64,000 nt of DNA from the NCBI GenBank assembly GCA_046351215.1, contig JAXLYX010000012.1, positions 124,001 through 188,000 of the forward strand. The letters are read 5' to 3'. Of the stretch, positions 40,815 to 49,044 are shown one piece after another (positions within the stretch are counted from its first letter, which is position 1; the number at the start of each line of letters is the position of its first letter). Position numbers and translations under genes: made by a program. The stretch comes from JAXLYX01 sp046351215 (GTDB lineage: Bacteria > Myxococcota_A > Polyangia > Polyangiales > Houyiibacteriaceae). The notes below the pieces were generated by a model, which saw nothing but the letters and a program-made list of their open reading frames with translations, had not been told where the DNA came from and searched no databases.

Positions 40815-42131
40815 ATGCTCGAGAAGGCCATGGGGGCGTCACTCCGCCTCCTCAACGAATTCGCGGGCTCCGAGGTCGCCGAGAAGCTCGGCTTGGTCGA
40901 GCCGGCGAAGAAGATCCTCTACCAGGGCTCGAAGACGGGCTTCACCGTCCTCCAGGAAGGTGCCAAGGTCTGGAAGCAGCTCGTGGACGTGAAGGCGCCC
41001 GAGCGCATGCCGAAGAAGTCGGCCTCGAGCGATCTCTTCGACCTCACGCCGACCGAGGACCAGGCGATGGTGCAGGACACCATGCGCCAGTTCGCCGCGG
41101 ACGTCCTGCGTCCCGGTGCGCACGACGCCGAGTCCGCGCTCGCGACGCCGAAGGCGATCCTCGATCAGGCGCAGGAGCTCGGGATCATGTCGCTCTCGAT
41201 CCCGGAGAAGCTCGGAGGCGCCGGCGAGGAGCGCTCGCCCGTCTCGAACGTGCTCATCGCCGAGGCCCTCGCCCACGGCGACATGGGCATGGCCTTCGCG
41301 ATCCTCTCGCCGCTCTCGGTCATCAACGCGCTCGTCGACGCGGGCTCGGCCGATCAGCAGTCGCGCTACCTCGCGGCCTTCGCGAAGGACACCTTCCTCC
41401 CCGCCTCCATCGCGCTGATGGAGCCGCAGCCGATGTTCGATCCCTTCCGGCTGCGCACCCGCGCGATCCGCGAAGGGCTCGGCTACCGGCTCGAGGGCGT
41501 GAAGTCGATGGTCGCGCTCTCCGACTCGGCGGAGCTCTTCCTCGTCGCCGCGGCCGTCGACGGTGCGCGTCCGCGCATCTTCCTCGTCGATCGGAACACG
41601 CCCGGCCTGACGATCGAGAGGACCCCGGCGATGGGCCTCCGCGCCGCGGGCCTCGGCGAGCTCCGCCTCTCCGGCGTCTCGGTCTCGGCCGATCGCGTGC
41701 TCGGCGGCGAGGGCGACGCGTTCGACTACGCGAGCTTCGTCGACCGGGGCCGCATCGCCTGGTCCGCCCTCGCAGTCGGTCAGGCGCAGGCCCTGCTCGA
41801 CTTCGTCATCCCCTACTGCAACGAGCGCCGCGCGTTCGGCGAGCCGATCACGAACCGCCAGGCCGTGGCGTTCATGATCGCCGACATGGCGATCGAGGTG
41901 GAATCGATGCGCATGCTGACCTGGCGTGCGGCGGCCCTCGCGGAGGAAGGGAAGGGTTGCCGCCGCGAGGCCTACCTCGCGCGCCTCCTCGCGGGCGAGA
42001 AGGCGATGAAGCTCGGCTCCGACGGAGTCCAGCTCCTCGGAGGCCACGGCTACACGAAGGAATACCCCGTCGAGCGCTGGTACCGGAACCTGCGCGCCGT
42101 CGCCGTGATGGAATCCGGTCTCTACGTCTGA
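40815..42131 (+). CDS. Acyl-CoA dehydrogenase, divergent and C-terminally short
   Basis: A 438-residue protein with an acyl-CoA dehydrogenase core (about 90-438) behind an N-terminal extension of about 85 residues not found in the classic enzyme (MLEKAMGASLRLLNEFAGSE). The TEPxAGSD motif is altered (LMEPQPMFDPFRLRT) and the protein ends at VERWYRNLRAVAVMESGLYV, just where the YEGTxxIQ motif should begin, so this subunit lacks the usual catalytic Glu. It is followed after 24 bases by a canonical dehydrogenase and is most likely its partner in a heteromeric enzyme. GGGAGG precedes ATG 40815. Confidence 0.88.
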   Translation: MLEKAMGASLRLLNEFAGSEVAEKLGLVEPAKKILYQGSKTGFTVLQEGAKVWKQLVDVKAPERMPKKSASSDLFDLTPTEDQAMVQDTMRQFAADVLRPGAHDAESALATPKAILDQAQELGIMSLSIPEKLGGAGEERSPVSNVLIAEALAHGDMGMAFAILSPLSVINALVDAGSADQQSRYLAAFAKDTFLPASIALMEPQPMFDPFRLRTRAIREGLGYRLEGVKSMVALSDSAELFLVAAAVDGARPRIFLVDRNTPGLTIERTPAMGLRAAGLGELRLSGVSVSADRVLGGEGDAFDYASFVDRGRIAWSALAVGQAQALLDFVIPYCNERRAFGEPITNRQAVAFMIADMAIEVESMRMLTWRAAALAEEGKGCRREAYLARLLAGEKAMKLGSDGVQLLGGHGYTKEYPVERWYRNLRAVAVMESGLYV

Positions 42132-42155
42132 ACCCGAACCGCGAAGGAGGAAGCC

Positions 42156-43370
42156 ATGATCCGAATGGAAGCACCGAAGCGGTTCAAGCCGCTCGTCATG
42201 CAGGCGCACCAGGTCGCGGCGAACGTGTTCCGCCCGATCTCCCGCAAGTACGACCTCGCCGAGCATACCTACCCGAAGGAGCTCGACATGCTCGCCGCCC
42301 TGATGGACGGCATGAGCGAGACCGGCGCGACGGGAGGTGCCGGCGCGGCCGGCCTCGAGAAGGGGGGCCACGACGCGCCGAAGACGACGGAGAACAAGAA
42401 CGGCGCGAACCTCGCCACGGCGCTCGGCATGATCGAGCTCTGCTGGGGCGACGCGGGCCTCGCGCTCAGCATCCCGCGCCAGGGCCTCGGCAACGCGGCC
42501 ATCGCGGCCGTCGCGAACGAGGACCAGAAGAAGCGCTTCAACGGCAAGTGGGCCGCGATGGCGATCACCGAGCCCGAGGCGGGCTCGGACTCCGGCGCGA
42601 TCCGCACCACCGCGCACCTCGACGGCGACGAGTGGGTGCTGAACGGCGAGAAGATCTACGTGACCGCCGGTCAGCGCGCCGACTGCGTCGTCGTCTGGGC
42701 GACGCTCGATCGCAACCTCGGCCGCGCGGCGATCAAGTCCTTCGTCGTCGAGCGCGGCACGCCCGGCATGGAGGTCGTCCGGCTCGACCACAAGCTCGGC
42801 ATCAAGGCGTCGGACACGGCGGTCATCCAGTTCACCGACTGCCGCATCCCGCGGGGCAACATCCTCGGCAGCGAGGAGGTGCGCGCCTCGGGCTTCGCCG
42901 GCGTGATGCAGACCTTCGACAACACGAGGCCCCTGGTCGCCGCGATGGCCCTCGGTGTCGGCCGCGCCTCGCTCGAGCTCGCGACGAAGATCCTCGGCCG
43001 CGAGGGAGTCACGCCGACCTACGAGCGCGGCTTCCACGGCGGCGACTTCGCGAGCCGCGAGCTGCTCCGCCTCGAGGCCGAGCTCGAGGCCGCCCGGCTG
43101 CTCACGATGAAGGCCGCGTGGATGGCCGACAACCGGAAGCCGAACTCGACCGAGGCCTCGATGGCCAAGGCGAAGGCGGCGCGCGTCGGCACCGAGATCA
43201 CGCTGCGCATGAGCGAGCTCTGCGGCTCGGCGGGCTACGACGAGCGCGAGATGCTCGAGAAGTGGGCGCGCGACTCGAAGATCCTCGACATCTTCGAGGG
43301 CACCCAGCAGATCCAGCTGCTCATCATCGCGCGCCGCATCCTCGGCAAGACGTCGGCCGAGCTGAAGTAG
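42156..43370 (+). CDS. Acyl-CoA dehydrogenase (canonical partner)
   Basis: A 404-residue acyl-CoA dehydrogenase with an intact FAD/substrate loop ITEPEAGSDSGAIRTTA (about 130-146), GEKIYVTAGQRADCV, and the C-terminal motif DIFEGTQQIQLLIIARRILG carrying the likely catalytic Glu. A Gly/Ala-rich insertion near residue 50-75 (SETGATGGAGAAGLEKGG) looks like a flexible loop. The gene follows the divergent partner by 24 bases, and GGAGGAAGCC precedes ATG 42156. It ends at a strong terminator (43384-43416), so the pair forms a two-gene operon. Substrate unknown; electrons go to ETF. Confidence 0.93.
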   Translation: MIRMEAPKRFKPLVMQAHQVAANVFRPISRKYDLAEHTYPKELDMLAALMDGMSETGATGGAGAAGLEKGGHDAPKTTENKNGANLATALGMIELCWGDAGLALSIPRQGLGNAAIAAVANEDQKKRFNGKWAAMAITEPEAGSDSGAIRTTAHLDGDEWVLNGEKIYVTAGQRADCVVVWATLDRNLGRAAIKSFVVERGTPGMEVVRLDHKLGIKASDTAVIQFTDCRIPRGNILGSEEVRASGFAGVMQTFDNTRPLVAAMALGVGRASLELATKILGREGVTPTYERGFHGGDFASRELLRLEAELEAARLLTMKAAWMADNRKPNSTEASMAKAKAARVGTEITLRMSELCGSAGYDEREMLEKWARDSKILDIFEGTQQIQLLIIARRILGKTSAELK

Positions 43371-43383
43371 CACGCACCGGAGG

Positions 43384-43416
43384 ACGGGGCGGTCACGAGG
43401 CCGCCCCGTTTCCGTC
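43384..43416 (+). terminator. Rho-independent terminator of the dehydrogenase pair
   Basis: A perfect 9-base stem ACGGGGCGG (43384-43392) and CCGCCCCGT (43401-43409) with an 8-base loop, followed by TTTCCGTCTT. It lies 13 bases after the stop of the dehydrogenase gene and its T-rich tail touches the -35 box of the next promoter. Confidence 0.85.
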
Positions 43417-43445
43417 TTGACGAAAACTGGAACAGGCGTTACATT
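43417..43445 (+). promoter_or_regulatory. Sigma-70 promoter of the saccharopine-dehydrogenase-like operon
   Basis: TTGACG (43417-43422), an exact 17-base spacer, and TACATT (43440-43445) make the best promoter in the window. The start codon of the downstream gene (GTG 43489) lies 43 bases beyond the -10. It begins directly after the terminator of the previous operon. Confidence 0.75.
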
Positions 43446-43488
43446 CTCCTCGTCGCCGCCGTGAAGGGCGGAATCGCGGAGGTGGATC

Positions 43489-44709
43489 GTGAGCAAGGTC
43501 GTCGTTCTCGGTGGCTGTGGCGGAATCGGCAACGTGGCGGTGAAGGCCCTCGCGGCCCTCGAGGCCTTCGACGAGATCGTCGTGGCCGACGTCCGCGCGG
43601 ACGAAGCGGCGAAGCTCGCCCAGGGCTTCGGGAAGCCGGGCATCACGAGCACGGCCGTCGACGCGACGAGCCCCGACTCGCTCGCTTCCGCGATGAAGGG
43701 CGCGACCGTCGTGCTGAACTGCGTCGGCCCCTTCTACCGCTTCGGTCCTCCGATCCTCGAGGCCGCGATCCGCGCGAAGGTCGACTACGTCGACATCTGC
43801 GACGACCTCGCGCCGACGCGCGTGATGCTCGAGATGGACGCGGCCGCGAAGGAAGCGGGGATCTCGGCCCTCATCGGCATGGGCAACTCGCCCGGCCTCG
43901 CGAACGTCTTCGTGAAGCTCGTGAAGGATCTCTTCCTCGACCAGGTCGAGGAGGTCGACATCATGCACATCCACGGCGGAGAGCCCGAGGAGGGCGCGGC
44001 CGTCGTGAAGCATCGCATCCACGCGATGGTCCACGACGTGCCGCTCTTCCTCGACGGGGAGTTCGTCAACGTCCGCCAGCTCGAGGAGAGCGGTCAGGCG
44101 CACGTCGTCGAGACCGACTTCCGCAACGTCGGGAAGTTCCCCGTCTACCCGTACCCGCACCCCGAGACGATCACGCTGCCGAAGTACATCCCGGGCCTCA
44201 AGCGCGCGACGAACCTCGGCGTGATCTTCCCGCTCTCCTACTTCCACCTGACGCAGGAGATGGTCCGCGTCGGCGCCTGCTCCGAGGAGCCGCTCCGCGT
44301 GCACGGGCAGGACGTCGTGCCGCTCGACTTCTCGGTCGCGCACATCCTCCGTCGTCGCCCCGAGCTCCTCGCGGCGGCAGGCGTCACCGGTCCCGCCGGC
44401 TGCCTCAAGGTCGTCGTCGCGGGGCAGAAGGGCGGAAAGCGGCAGACCTTCGTGCTGCAGCTCTCGTCGAAGTCGGTCGGCGCGGGCGAGGGCACGGGCA
44501 TCCCGGCGGCGGTCGGCGCCGCGCTCATGGGCCAGGGCAAGATCCCTTCGAAGGGCGTGTTCCCGCCCGAGGCCGGGATCAACGCGCTCGAGGTGCTCAC
44601 CCTCGCGCTCTCCGCGTCGAAGAAGCTCGGCGCGGCCGGCGGCGACTCGATCCACGTCGAGAGCATCGACGCGGACGGGAACGTCTCGCCGCTTCCTCTC
44701 GCGTTCTGA
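43489..44709 (+). CDS. Saccharopine-dehydrogenase-family oxidoreductase
   Basis: A 406-residue protein with an N-terminal NAD(P)-binding fold (KVVVLGGCGGIGNVAVKAL, 3-21), DVRADEAAKLAQ, NCVGPFYRFGPP and DICDDLAP, the pattern of the saccharopine-dehydrogenase-like family, whose members in lipid and amino-acid metabolism include trans-acting enoyl reductases. It starts at GTG 43489. The kinase and TetR genes follow on the same transcript (17-base gap, then ATGA). The true substrate is not clear from sequence; a ketone or imine reduction is plausible. Confidence 0.85.
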   Translation: MSKVVVLGGCGGIGNVAVKALAALEAFDEIVVADVRADEAAKLAQGFGKPGITSTAVDATSPDSLASAMKGATVVLNCVGPFYRFGPPILEAAIRAKVDYVDICDDLAPTRVMLEMDAAAKEAGISALIGMGNSPGLANVFVKLVKDLFLDQVEEVDIMHIHGGEPEEGAAVVKHRIHAMVHDVPLFLDGEFVNVRQLEESGQAHVVETDFRNVGKFPVYPYPHPETITLPKYIPGLKRATNLGVIFPLSYFHLTQEMVRVGACSEEPLRVHGQDVVPLDFSVAHILRRRPELLAAAGVTGPAGCLKVVVAGQKGGKRQTFVLQLSSKSVGAGEGTGIPAAVGAALMGQGKIPSKGVFPPEAGINALEVLTLALSASKKLGAAGGDSIHVESIDADGNVSPLPLAF

Positions 44710-44726
44710 ACGGGCGAAGATCGCGC

Positions 44727-46226
44727 ATGCCGCTCTTCGTCGGACACGACCTCGGGACCGGAGGCAACAAGGCCTCGCTCGTCGACCTCGAGGGTCGCGT
44801 GCTCGCCGAGCACACGGCGACCTATCCGCTCGCCCATCCCGAGAAGGGCTGGGCCGAGCAGGAGCCGGAGCATTGGTGGCGCGCCGTCGTCGAGTGCACG
44901 CGCTCCGTCGTCTCGAAGGCGGGCGTGTCCCCGTCCGACGTCGTCGCGCTCGGATTCGCGGGGCAGATGCTCTCGCTCGTCCCGCTCGATCGCGAGGGCA
45001 CGCCCACGCGTCGCGCGATCAGCTGGATGGACGCGCGCGCCGACGAGGAGGCGCGACGGATGACGCGCCGGCTCGGCGGAGAGAAGGTCATGCACCTGCT
45101 CGCCGGCGCGGCTCCGACGGGCAAGGATCTCGTGGCGAAGATCGCGTGGATCGCGGCGCACGAGCCCGCGGTGCACGCGAAGACCTTCGGTTACACCGAC
45201 GCGACCGGCTTCCTCGTGGCGCGCGCGACGGGCATCGTCGGGATCGATCCGACGGCGGCGGGTGCGACGGGGATCCTCGACGCGAAGAGCCGCACCTGGT
45301 CGAGGCTCCTCGCGACGTTGATCTCCTTCCCGCTCGACAAGATGCCCACGCTCTTCCGCTCGATCGACGTCGTGGGCACGCTCACGCGACACGCGGCGGA
45401 GGAGCTCGGGCTGTCTCCCTCGACCCAGGTGGCGGCCGGCATGGCCGACATCCCCTCGGCCGCGGTCGGCTCGGGAGCGCTCGAGCCGGGAGACGCGCAC
45501 GTCTACCTCGGGACCTCGTCGTGGATCGGCGTCACCGTGCGATCGCCGAAGATGGTGCCCAAGGCGGGCATCGCCTCCGTTCCCGCTCCCGATCCCTCGA
45601 CCTGCCTGCTCATCGGCGAATCGGAGACGGCGGGAGCCTGCCGCGAGTGGTTCGAGAAGAACGTCGGCGTCGGCGAGTCGGAATCCCTCGACGCGCTCGC
45701 GGCGCGCGCCGAGCCCGGCTCCGGCGGCGTGCTCTTCCTCCCGTGGATGTACGGCGAGCGCTCGCCCGTCCCCGACACGCGCGTGCGCGGGGCCTGGGTC
45801 AACGTCTCGCTCGAGCACGAGCGAGCCCACCTGATGCGCTCGCTCTACGAGGGCGTGGCGCTGAACCTCCGCTGGATCCTCGACGAGTGCCGCTCGATCG
45901 GCGAGCCCTGTCCGACGCTCCGCGCGATCGGGGGCGGCGCCCGGAGCGATCTCTGGCTCCAGATCCTGGCCGACGTCACGGAGCGCCCGATCGAGAAGGT
46001 CGCCGAGCCGCGCCAGGCCGGCGCCGTCGGGGCGGCCCTCGTGGCCGCGGTGGCCACCGGTCACCTCCCGAGCGTGCCCTCGATCAAGCAGAAGGTCCGC
46101 GTGGATCGTCGCTTCGAGCCGACGCGCGCGAACCGTGCCGTGTACGAAGAGGCCTATGGGGTCTTCCGCGAGCTCCATGGACCCCTCTCCAGGGCGGGAC
46201 GTCTGCTACGCTCCCGACCGGGATGA
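44727..46226 (+). CDS. FGGY-family carbohydrate kinase (xylulokinase-like)
   Basis: A 499-residue sugar kinase. Phosphate-binding FVGHDLGTGGNKASLVDL is near the N-terminus, followed by KGWAEQEPEHWW, the catalytic-Asp loop SWMDARAD (about 95-102) and the C-terminal family motif AIGGGARSDLWLQILADV and GAVGAAL. The sequence is xylulokinase/ribulokinase-like in length, but FGGY kinases cover many polyols and sugars, so the substrate is unknown. It is cotranscribed after the saccharopine-dehydrogenase-like gene and overlaps the TetR gene by ATGA. Confidence 0.92.
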   Translation: MPLFVGHDLGTGGNKASLVDLEGRVLAEHTATYPLAHPEKGWAEQEPEHWWRAVVECTRSVVSKAGVSPSDVVALGFAGQMLSLVPLDREGTPTRRAISWMDARADEEARRMTRRLGGEKVMHLLAGAAPTGKDLVAKIAWIAAHEPAVHAKTFGYTDATGFLVARATGIVGIDPTAAGATGILDAKSRTWSRLLATLISFPLDKMPTLFRSIDVVGTLTRHAAEELGLSPSTQVAAGMADIPSAAVGSGALEPGDAHVYLGTSSWIGVTVRSPKMVPKAGIASVPAPDPSTCLLIGESETAGACREWFEKNVGVGESESLDALAARAEPGSGGVLFLPWMYGERSPVPDTRVRGAWVNVSLEHERAHLMRSLYEGVALNLRWILDECRSIGEPCPTLRAIGGGARSDLWLQILADVTERPIEKVAEPRQAGAVGAALVAAVATGHLPSVPSIKQKVRVDRRFEPTRANRAVYEEAYGVFRELHGPLSRAGRLLRSRPG

Positions 46227-46828
46227 GTCGGGCGCCCAGGCAGGAGCGGAGCGAGCAGAAGCGCAGGGAGGTCCTCGAGGCCACGCTGCGTCTGCTCGCG
46301 CGCGAGGGCCCGAGGGGCGTCACGCATCGGGCGGTCGCGGCCGAGGCCGGCACGTCGCTGCGCGCGACGACCTATTACTTCGCGTCGCGCGAGGAGCTCC
46401 TCACGGAGGCGCTCCTCCACTACGCCCGTACGGCGATCGAGCGCTTCGACATCATCCGCGCACCGCTCTCCCCGGGCATCGAGGACCCGATCGAGGCGGC
46501 CGCCGATCTGCTCGCGGCGACGGTCGTGAGCGACCTCCTCGAGGATCGGGCGGGCCTCGTCGCGGAGTACGAGCTCGTCCTCGAGATCGGGCGCAACCCC
46601 GTCCTCGAGCCGGCGTATCGGGAATGGCAGGCCAAGCTCGAGGGGATGCTCGGGGGCTATGCGGCGCTCTTCGGCTCGAGGAACCCGGAGCGAGACGCGC
46701 GGATCGTGCTCGCGACCCTGCGGGGCCTCGAGCTCGAAGCGCTCGCCCGGCCTTCCCGCAAGCCCGATCGCGTCGAGCTCCGAGGGCTCTTCGCGGCGCT
46801 GCTCGCCACGCTCGTCCGCTCGTCCTGA
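46223..46828 (+). CDS. TetR-family transcriptional regulator
   Basis: A 201-residue repressor. The N-terminal helix-turn-helix region is clear: RREVLEATLRLLAREGPRGV, THRAVAAEAGTSLRATTYYF. The C-terminal half is the variable ligand-binding domain (LAATVVSDLLEDRAGLVAEYE). It overlaps the kinase stop (ATGA at 46223-46226), so it is the third gene of the operon and probably represses it, responding to an intermediate of the pathway encoded upstream. No clear operator palindrome near the promoter at 43417 was found by eye. Confidence 0.93.
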   Translation: MSRAPRQERSEQKRREVLEATLRLLAREGPRGVTHRAVAAEAGTSLRATTYYFASREELLTEALLHYARTAIERFDIIRAPLSPGIEDPIEAAADLLAATVVSDLLEDRAGLVAEYELVLEIGRNPVLEPAYREWQAKLEGMLGGYAALFGSRNPERDARIVLATLRGLELEALARPSRKPDRVELRGLFAALLATLVRSS

Positions 46829-46836
46829 GGCCGACG

Positions 46837-48885
46837 CTACGAGGCCGCGGCGCGGGCGCGCGTCCCGAAGAGCGCGTCGAGCGTCGCGAGCAGCTCGCGC
46901 GCCGCGTAGGGCTTCGCGAGGAAGCGGGTGTGGGCGTCGAGCGGGAGACGGTCCGTCGCCTCCGAGTAGCCGGAGACCACCACGACCGGGAGCTCGGGGC
47001 GATGGCGACGCACGTGCCGGAGCACCTCGAGCCCTCCGATCTTGGGCATGCGGAGGTCGAGGACGAGGGCTGCGAACCGCTCGATCCCCGCGTCGAGCTT
47101 CGCGATGGCGTCCGCACCGTCCACCGCGGACTCGACCTCGAAGCCGGCGCCCCGGAGGATCGCGGTCGTCACGTCGCGCACGCTCGGCTCGTCGTCGACG
47201 ACGAGGAGCCGCCTCGTCGGGGGCACCGGCGTCTCGCGCTTCGATCGGACCCCCGAGTCGGGAGGTGCGACGTGCTCGAGGGCATTCTCGGCCGGGACGA
47301 GGAGCGTGAAGGTCGTCCCGCGTCCTCTCGCGCTCGTCACGGCGACGCATCCCCGATGCCCACGGAGGATCCCGAGGACGGCCGCGAGCCCGAGCCCGCG
47401 GCCGGAGGCCTTCGTCGTGAAGAACGGATCGAAGACCCGCTGGCGCGTCGTCTCGTCCATTCCGATGCCCTCGTCCCGGACGTCGATGCGCACGTACTCG
47501 GTCTCGGGATCGGGAGCGGCCGGGCGGAACTGGAGCGGCGAGTCGAGGAGGGTCGAGCCGAGCACGCGTCGTGCCTCGATGTGGATCGTGCCTCCGCGCT
47601 CGCCCATCGCATCGCCCGCGTTCGTCACGAGGTTCATGAAGACCTGCGTGAGCTGACCGCGATCGCCGAGGACGGCCGGGAGCTCCCCCTCGAGCTCGAG
47701 CTCGAGCGAGACACGCTTCGAGAGCGTCGTCGCGAGCAGCTCGCGCGTGTCCTTCAGCACCTCCTCGAGGTGCAGCGCTCGCACGTCCGCGCGCGCCCGT
47801 CCGGCGTACGTGAGGAGCTGCCGCGTGAGGTCCGCGGCACGCAGGGCCGCCTTCTGGATCGCCTCGAGGCTCGCCTTCTGGCGCGGATCGTCGCTGCCCC
47901 GCAAGAGGGCGAGCTCGGCGTTGCCGAGGATGCCGACGAGCACGTTGTTGAAGTCGTGCGCGATTCCGCCCGCGAGCACGCCGATGCTCTCGAGGCGCTG
48001 GGCCTCGAGCACGCGGAGCTCGAGCGCACGCCGCTCGGTGAGGTCCGCGACGAGCGCGAGCGCTCCGACGTAGCTCCCGTCCGGATCGGTGACCGGGCCG
48101 GTGGACATCACGGTCCAGACGGGGCTCCCGTCCCGGTGGACGAGGCGGAATTCGTGGTGATCCGCGATCCCCCGCTGGCGCCGACCGAGGTTGCGCAGGG
48201 TCGTGCGTCGACCCTCGTCGTCCATGAAGTCGAAGAGGGTCCGGCCGATCATCTCGTCGGGCTCGTACCCGAGCATGCGCGACATCTGGGGGTTCACGTA
48301 GGTCGTCACGCCGGTCGCGTCGACGAGCCAGACGCCGTCGGTGCATTGCGTGACGATCATCCGGTAGAGGGCCTCGCGGCGCGCGAGCGAGGCCGCGGCG
48401 TCGAGGCGCTCGATCTCCGCGCCCGCCCGTGCGGCGAAGAGGCCGAGGATCGACGCGAGCTCGGCGACGGGCTCGGTGGGCTCGCGTCCGAGCGCCGCGA
48501 CGAGCCCGAGCGAGCGACCGTCGACGGCGCTGCGGATCGGAACGGCGAAATACGACTCGATGCCCGCTTCGGCGAGCATCCGGTCCTCGGGGAAGGTCCG
48601 GGCGACGCCCGCCGGATGCTGGCAGGGCTCGTGCTCCGTGAGCACCTCTTCGCAGGGCGTTCCTTCGAGCGCGTAGCGCATGTCCTGGAAGCCCTCGCCG
48701 TTCCAGAACGCGAGCGTGTGGACGTGGAGCCCGTCGGGCTCGACGCGCCCGACCAGGCCCATCGGGACGCCGAAGACCTGGGCGACGCTCCGCGCGAGCG
48801 CCCGGAAGAACTCGGCGCCCGTGACGGTGGCCGTCGCCTCGTGCAACAGCTTCACCGCCCGATCGACCGGGAGCGGCCCGTGCAT
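46837..48885 (-). CDS. Hybrid histidine kinase with GAF and PAS sensors and receiver
   Basis: A 682-residue cytoplasmic kinase. Order: GAF-like domain (about 1-165, YFAVPIRSAVDGRSLG), PAS domain (about 172-290, VTTYVNPQMSRMLGYEPDEM), phosphotransfer helix with GGIAHDFNNVLVGILGNA, ATPase domain (NLVTNAGDAMGERGG, DEGIGMDETT, GRGLGLAAVLGI) and a receiver domain at about 555-670 (LLVVDDEPSVRD, VLDLRMPKIGG, AKPYAARE). No membrane spans, no output domain, so it probably relays to an unlinked protein. ATG 48885 is the only good start. Upstream stands the terminator hairpin of the Cys-rich lipoprotein gene. Confidence 0.92.
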   Translation of the reverse strand: MHGPLPVDRAVKLLHEATATVTGAEFFRALARSVAQVFGVPMGLVGRVEPDGLHVHTLAFWNGEGFQDMRYALEGTPCEEVLTEHEPCQHPAGVARTFPEDRMLAEAGIESYFAVPIRSAVDGRSLGLVAALGREPTEPVAELASILGLFAARAGAEIERLDAAASLARREALYRMIVTQCTDGVWLVDATGVTTYVNPQMSRMLGYEPDEMIGRTLFDFMDDEGRRTTLRNLGRRQRGIADHHEFRLVHRDGSPVWTVMSTGPVTDPDGSYVGALALVADLTERRALELRVLEAQRLESIGVLAGGIAHDFNNVLVGILGNAELALLRGSDDPRQKASLEAIQKAALRAADLTRQLLTYAGRARADVRALHLEEVLKDTRELLATTLSKRVSLELELEGELPAVLGDRGQLTQVFMNLVTNAGDAMGERGGTIHIEARRVLGSTLLDSPLQFRPAAPDPETEYVRIDVRDEGIGMDETTRQRVFDPFFTTKASGRGLGLAAVLGILRGHRGCVAVTSARGRGTTFTLLVPAENALEHVAPPDSGVRSKRETPVPPTRRLLVVDDEPSVRDVTTAILRGAGFEVESAVDGADAIAKLDAGIERFAALVLDLRMPKIGGLEVLRHVRRHRPELPVVVVSGYSEATDRLPLDAHTRFLAKPYAARELLATLDALFGTRARAAAS

Positions 48886-48950
48886 GCGTACCCCCCTCTG
48901 CCCATCCCCATGGGCGCGAGATCAGGATACGCGAGGAAGCTCACAAGGGA

Positions 48951-49003
48951 ATGCCCCGAAGGAGGGTCCATCCACGTTCATGGAGGGACCCTCCCCGGGG
49001 CAT
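48951..49003 (-). terminator. Long terminator hairpin after the Cys-rich lipoprotein gene
   Basis: Arms of about 22-24 bases pair across a 6-base loop: GGAGGGTCCATCCA (48961-48974) with TGGAGGGACCCTCC (48981-48994), one mismatch, extended by ATGCCCCG (48951-48958) and CCGGGGCAT (48995-49003) around a small bulge. Read on the minus strand it is followed by TCCCTTGTGA, a poor T-run. It sits 42 bases past the stop at 49045, as expected for termination of that gene. Confidence 0.75.
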
Positions 49004-49044
49004 GCCGTGCGCAGTGACGTATCAGCTCGGAAGGCGAGCAGAGA

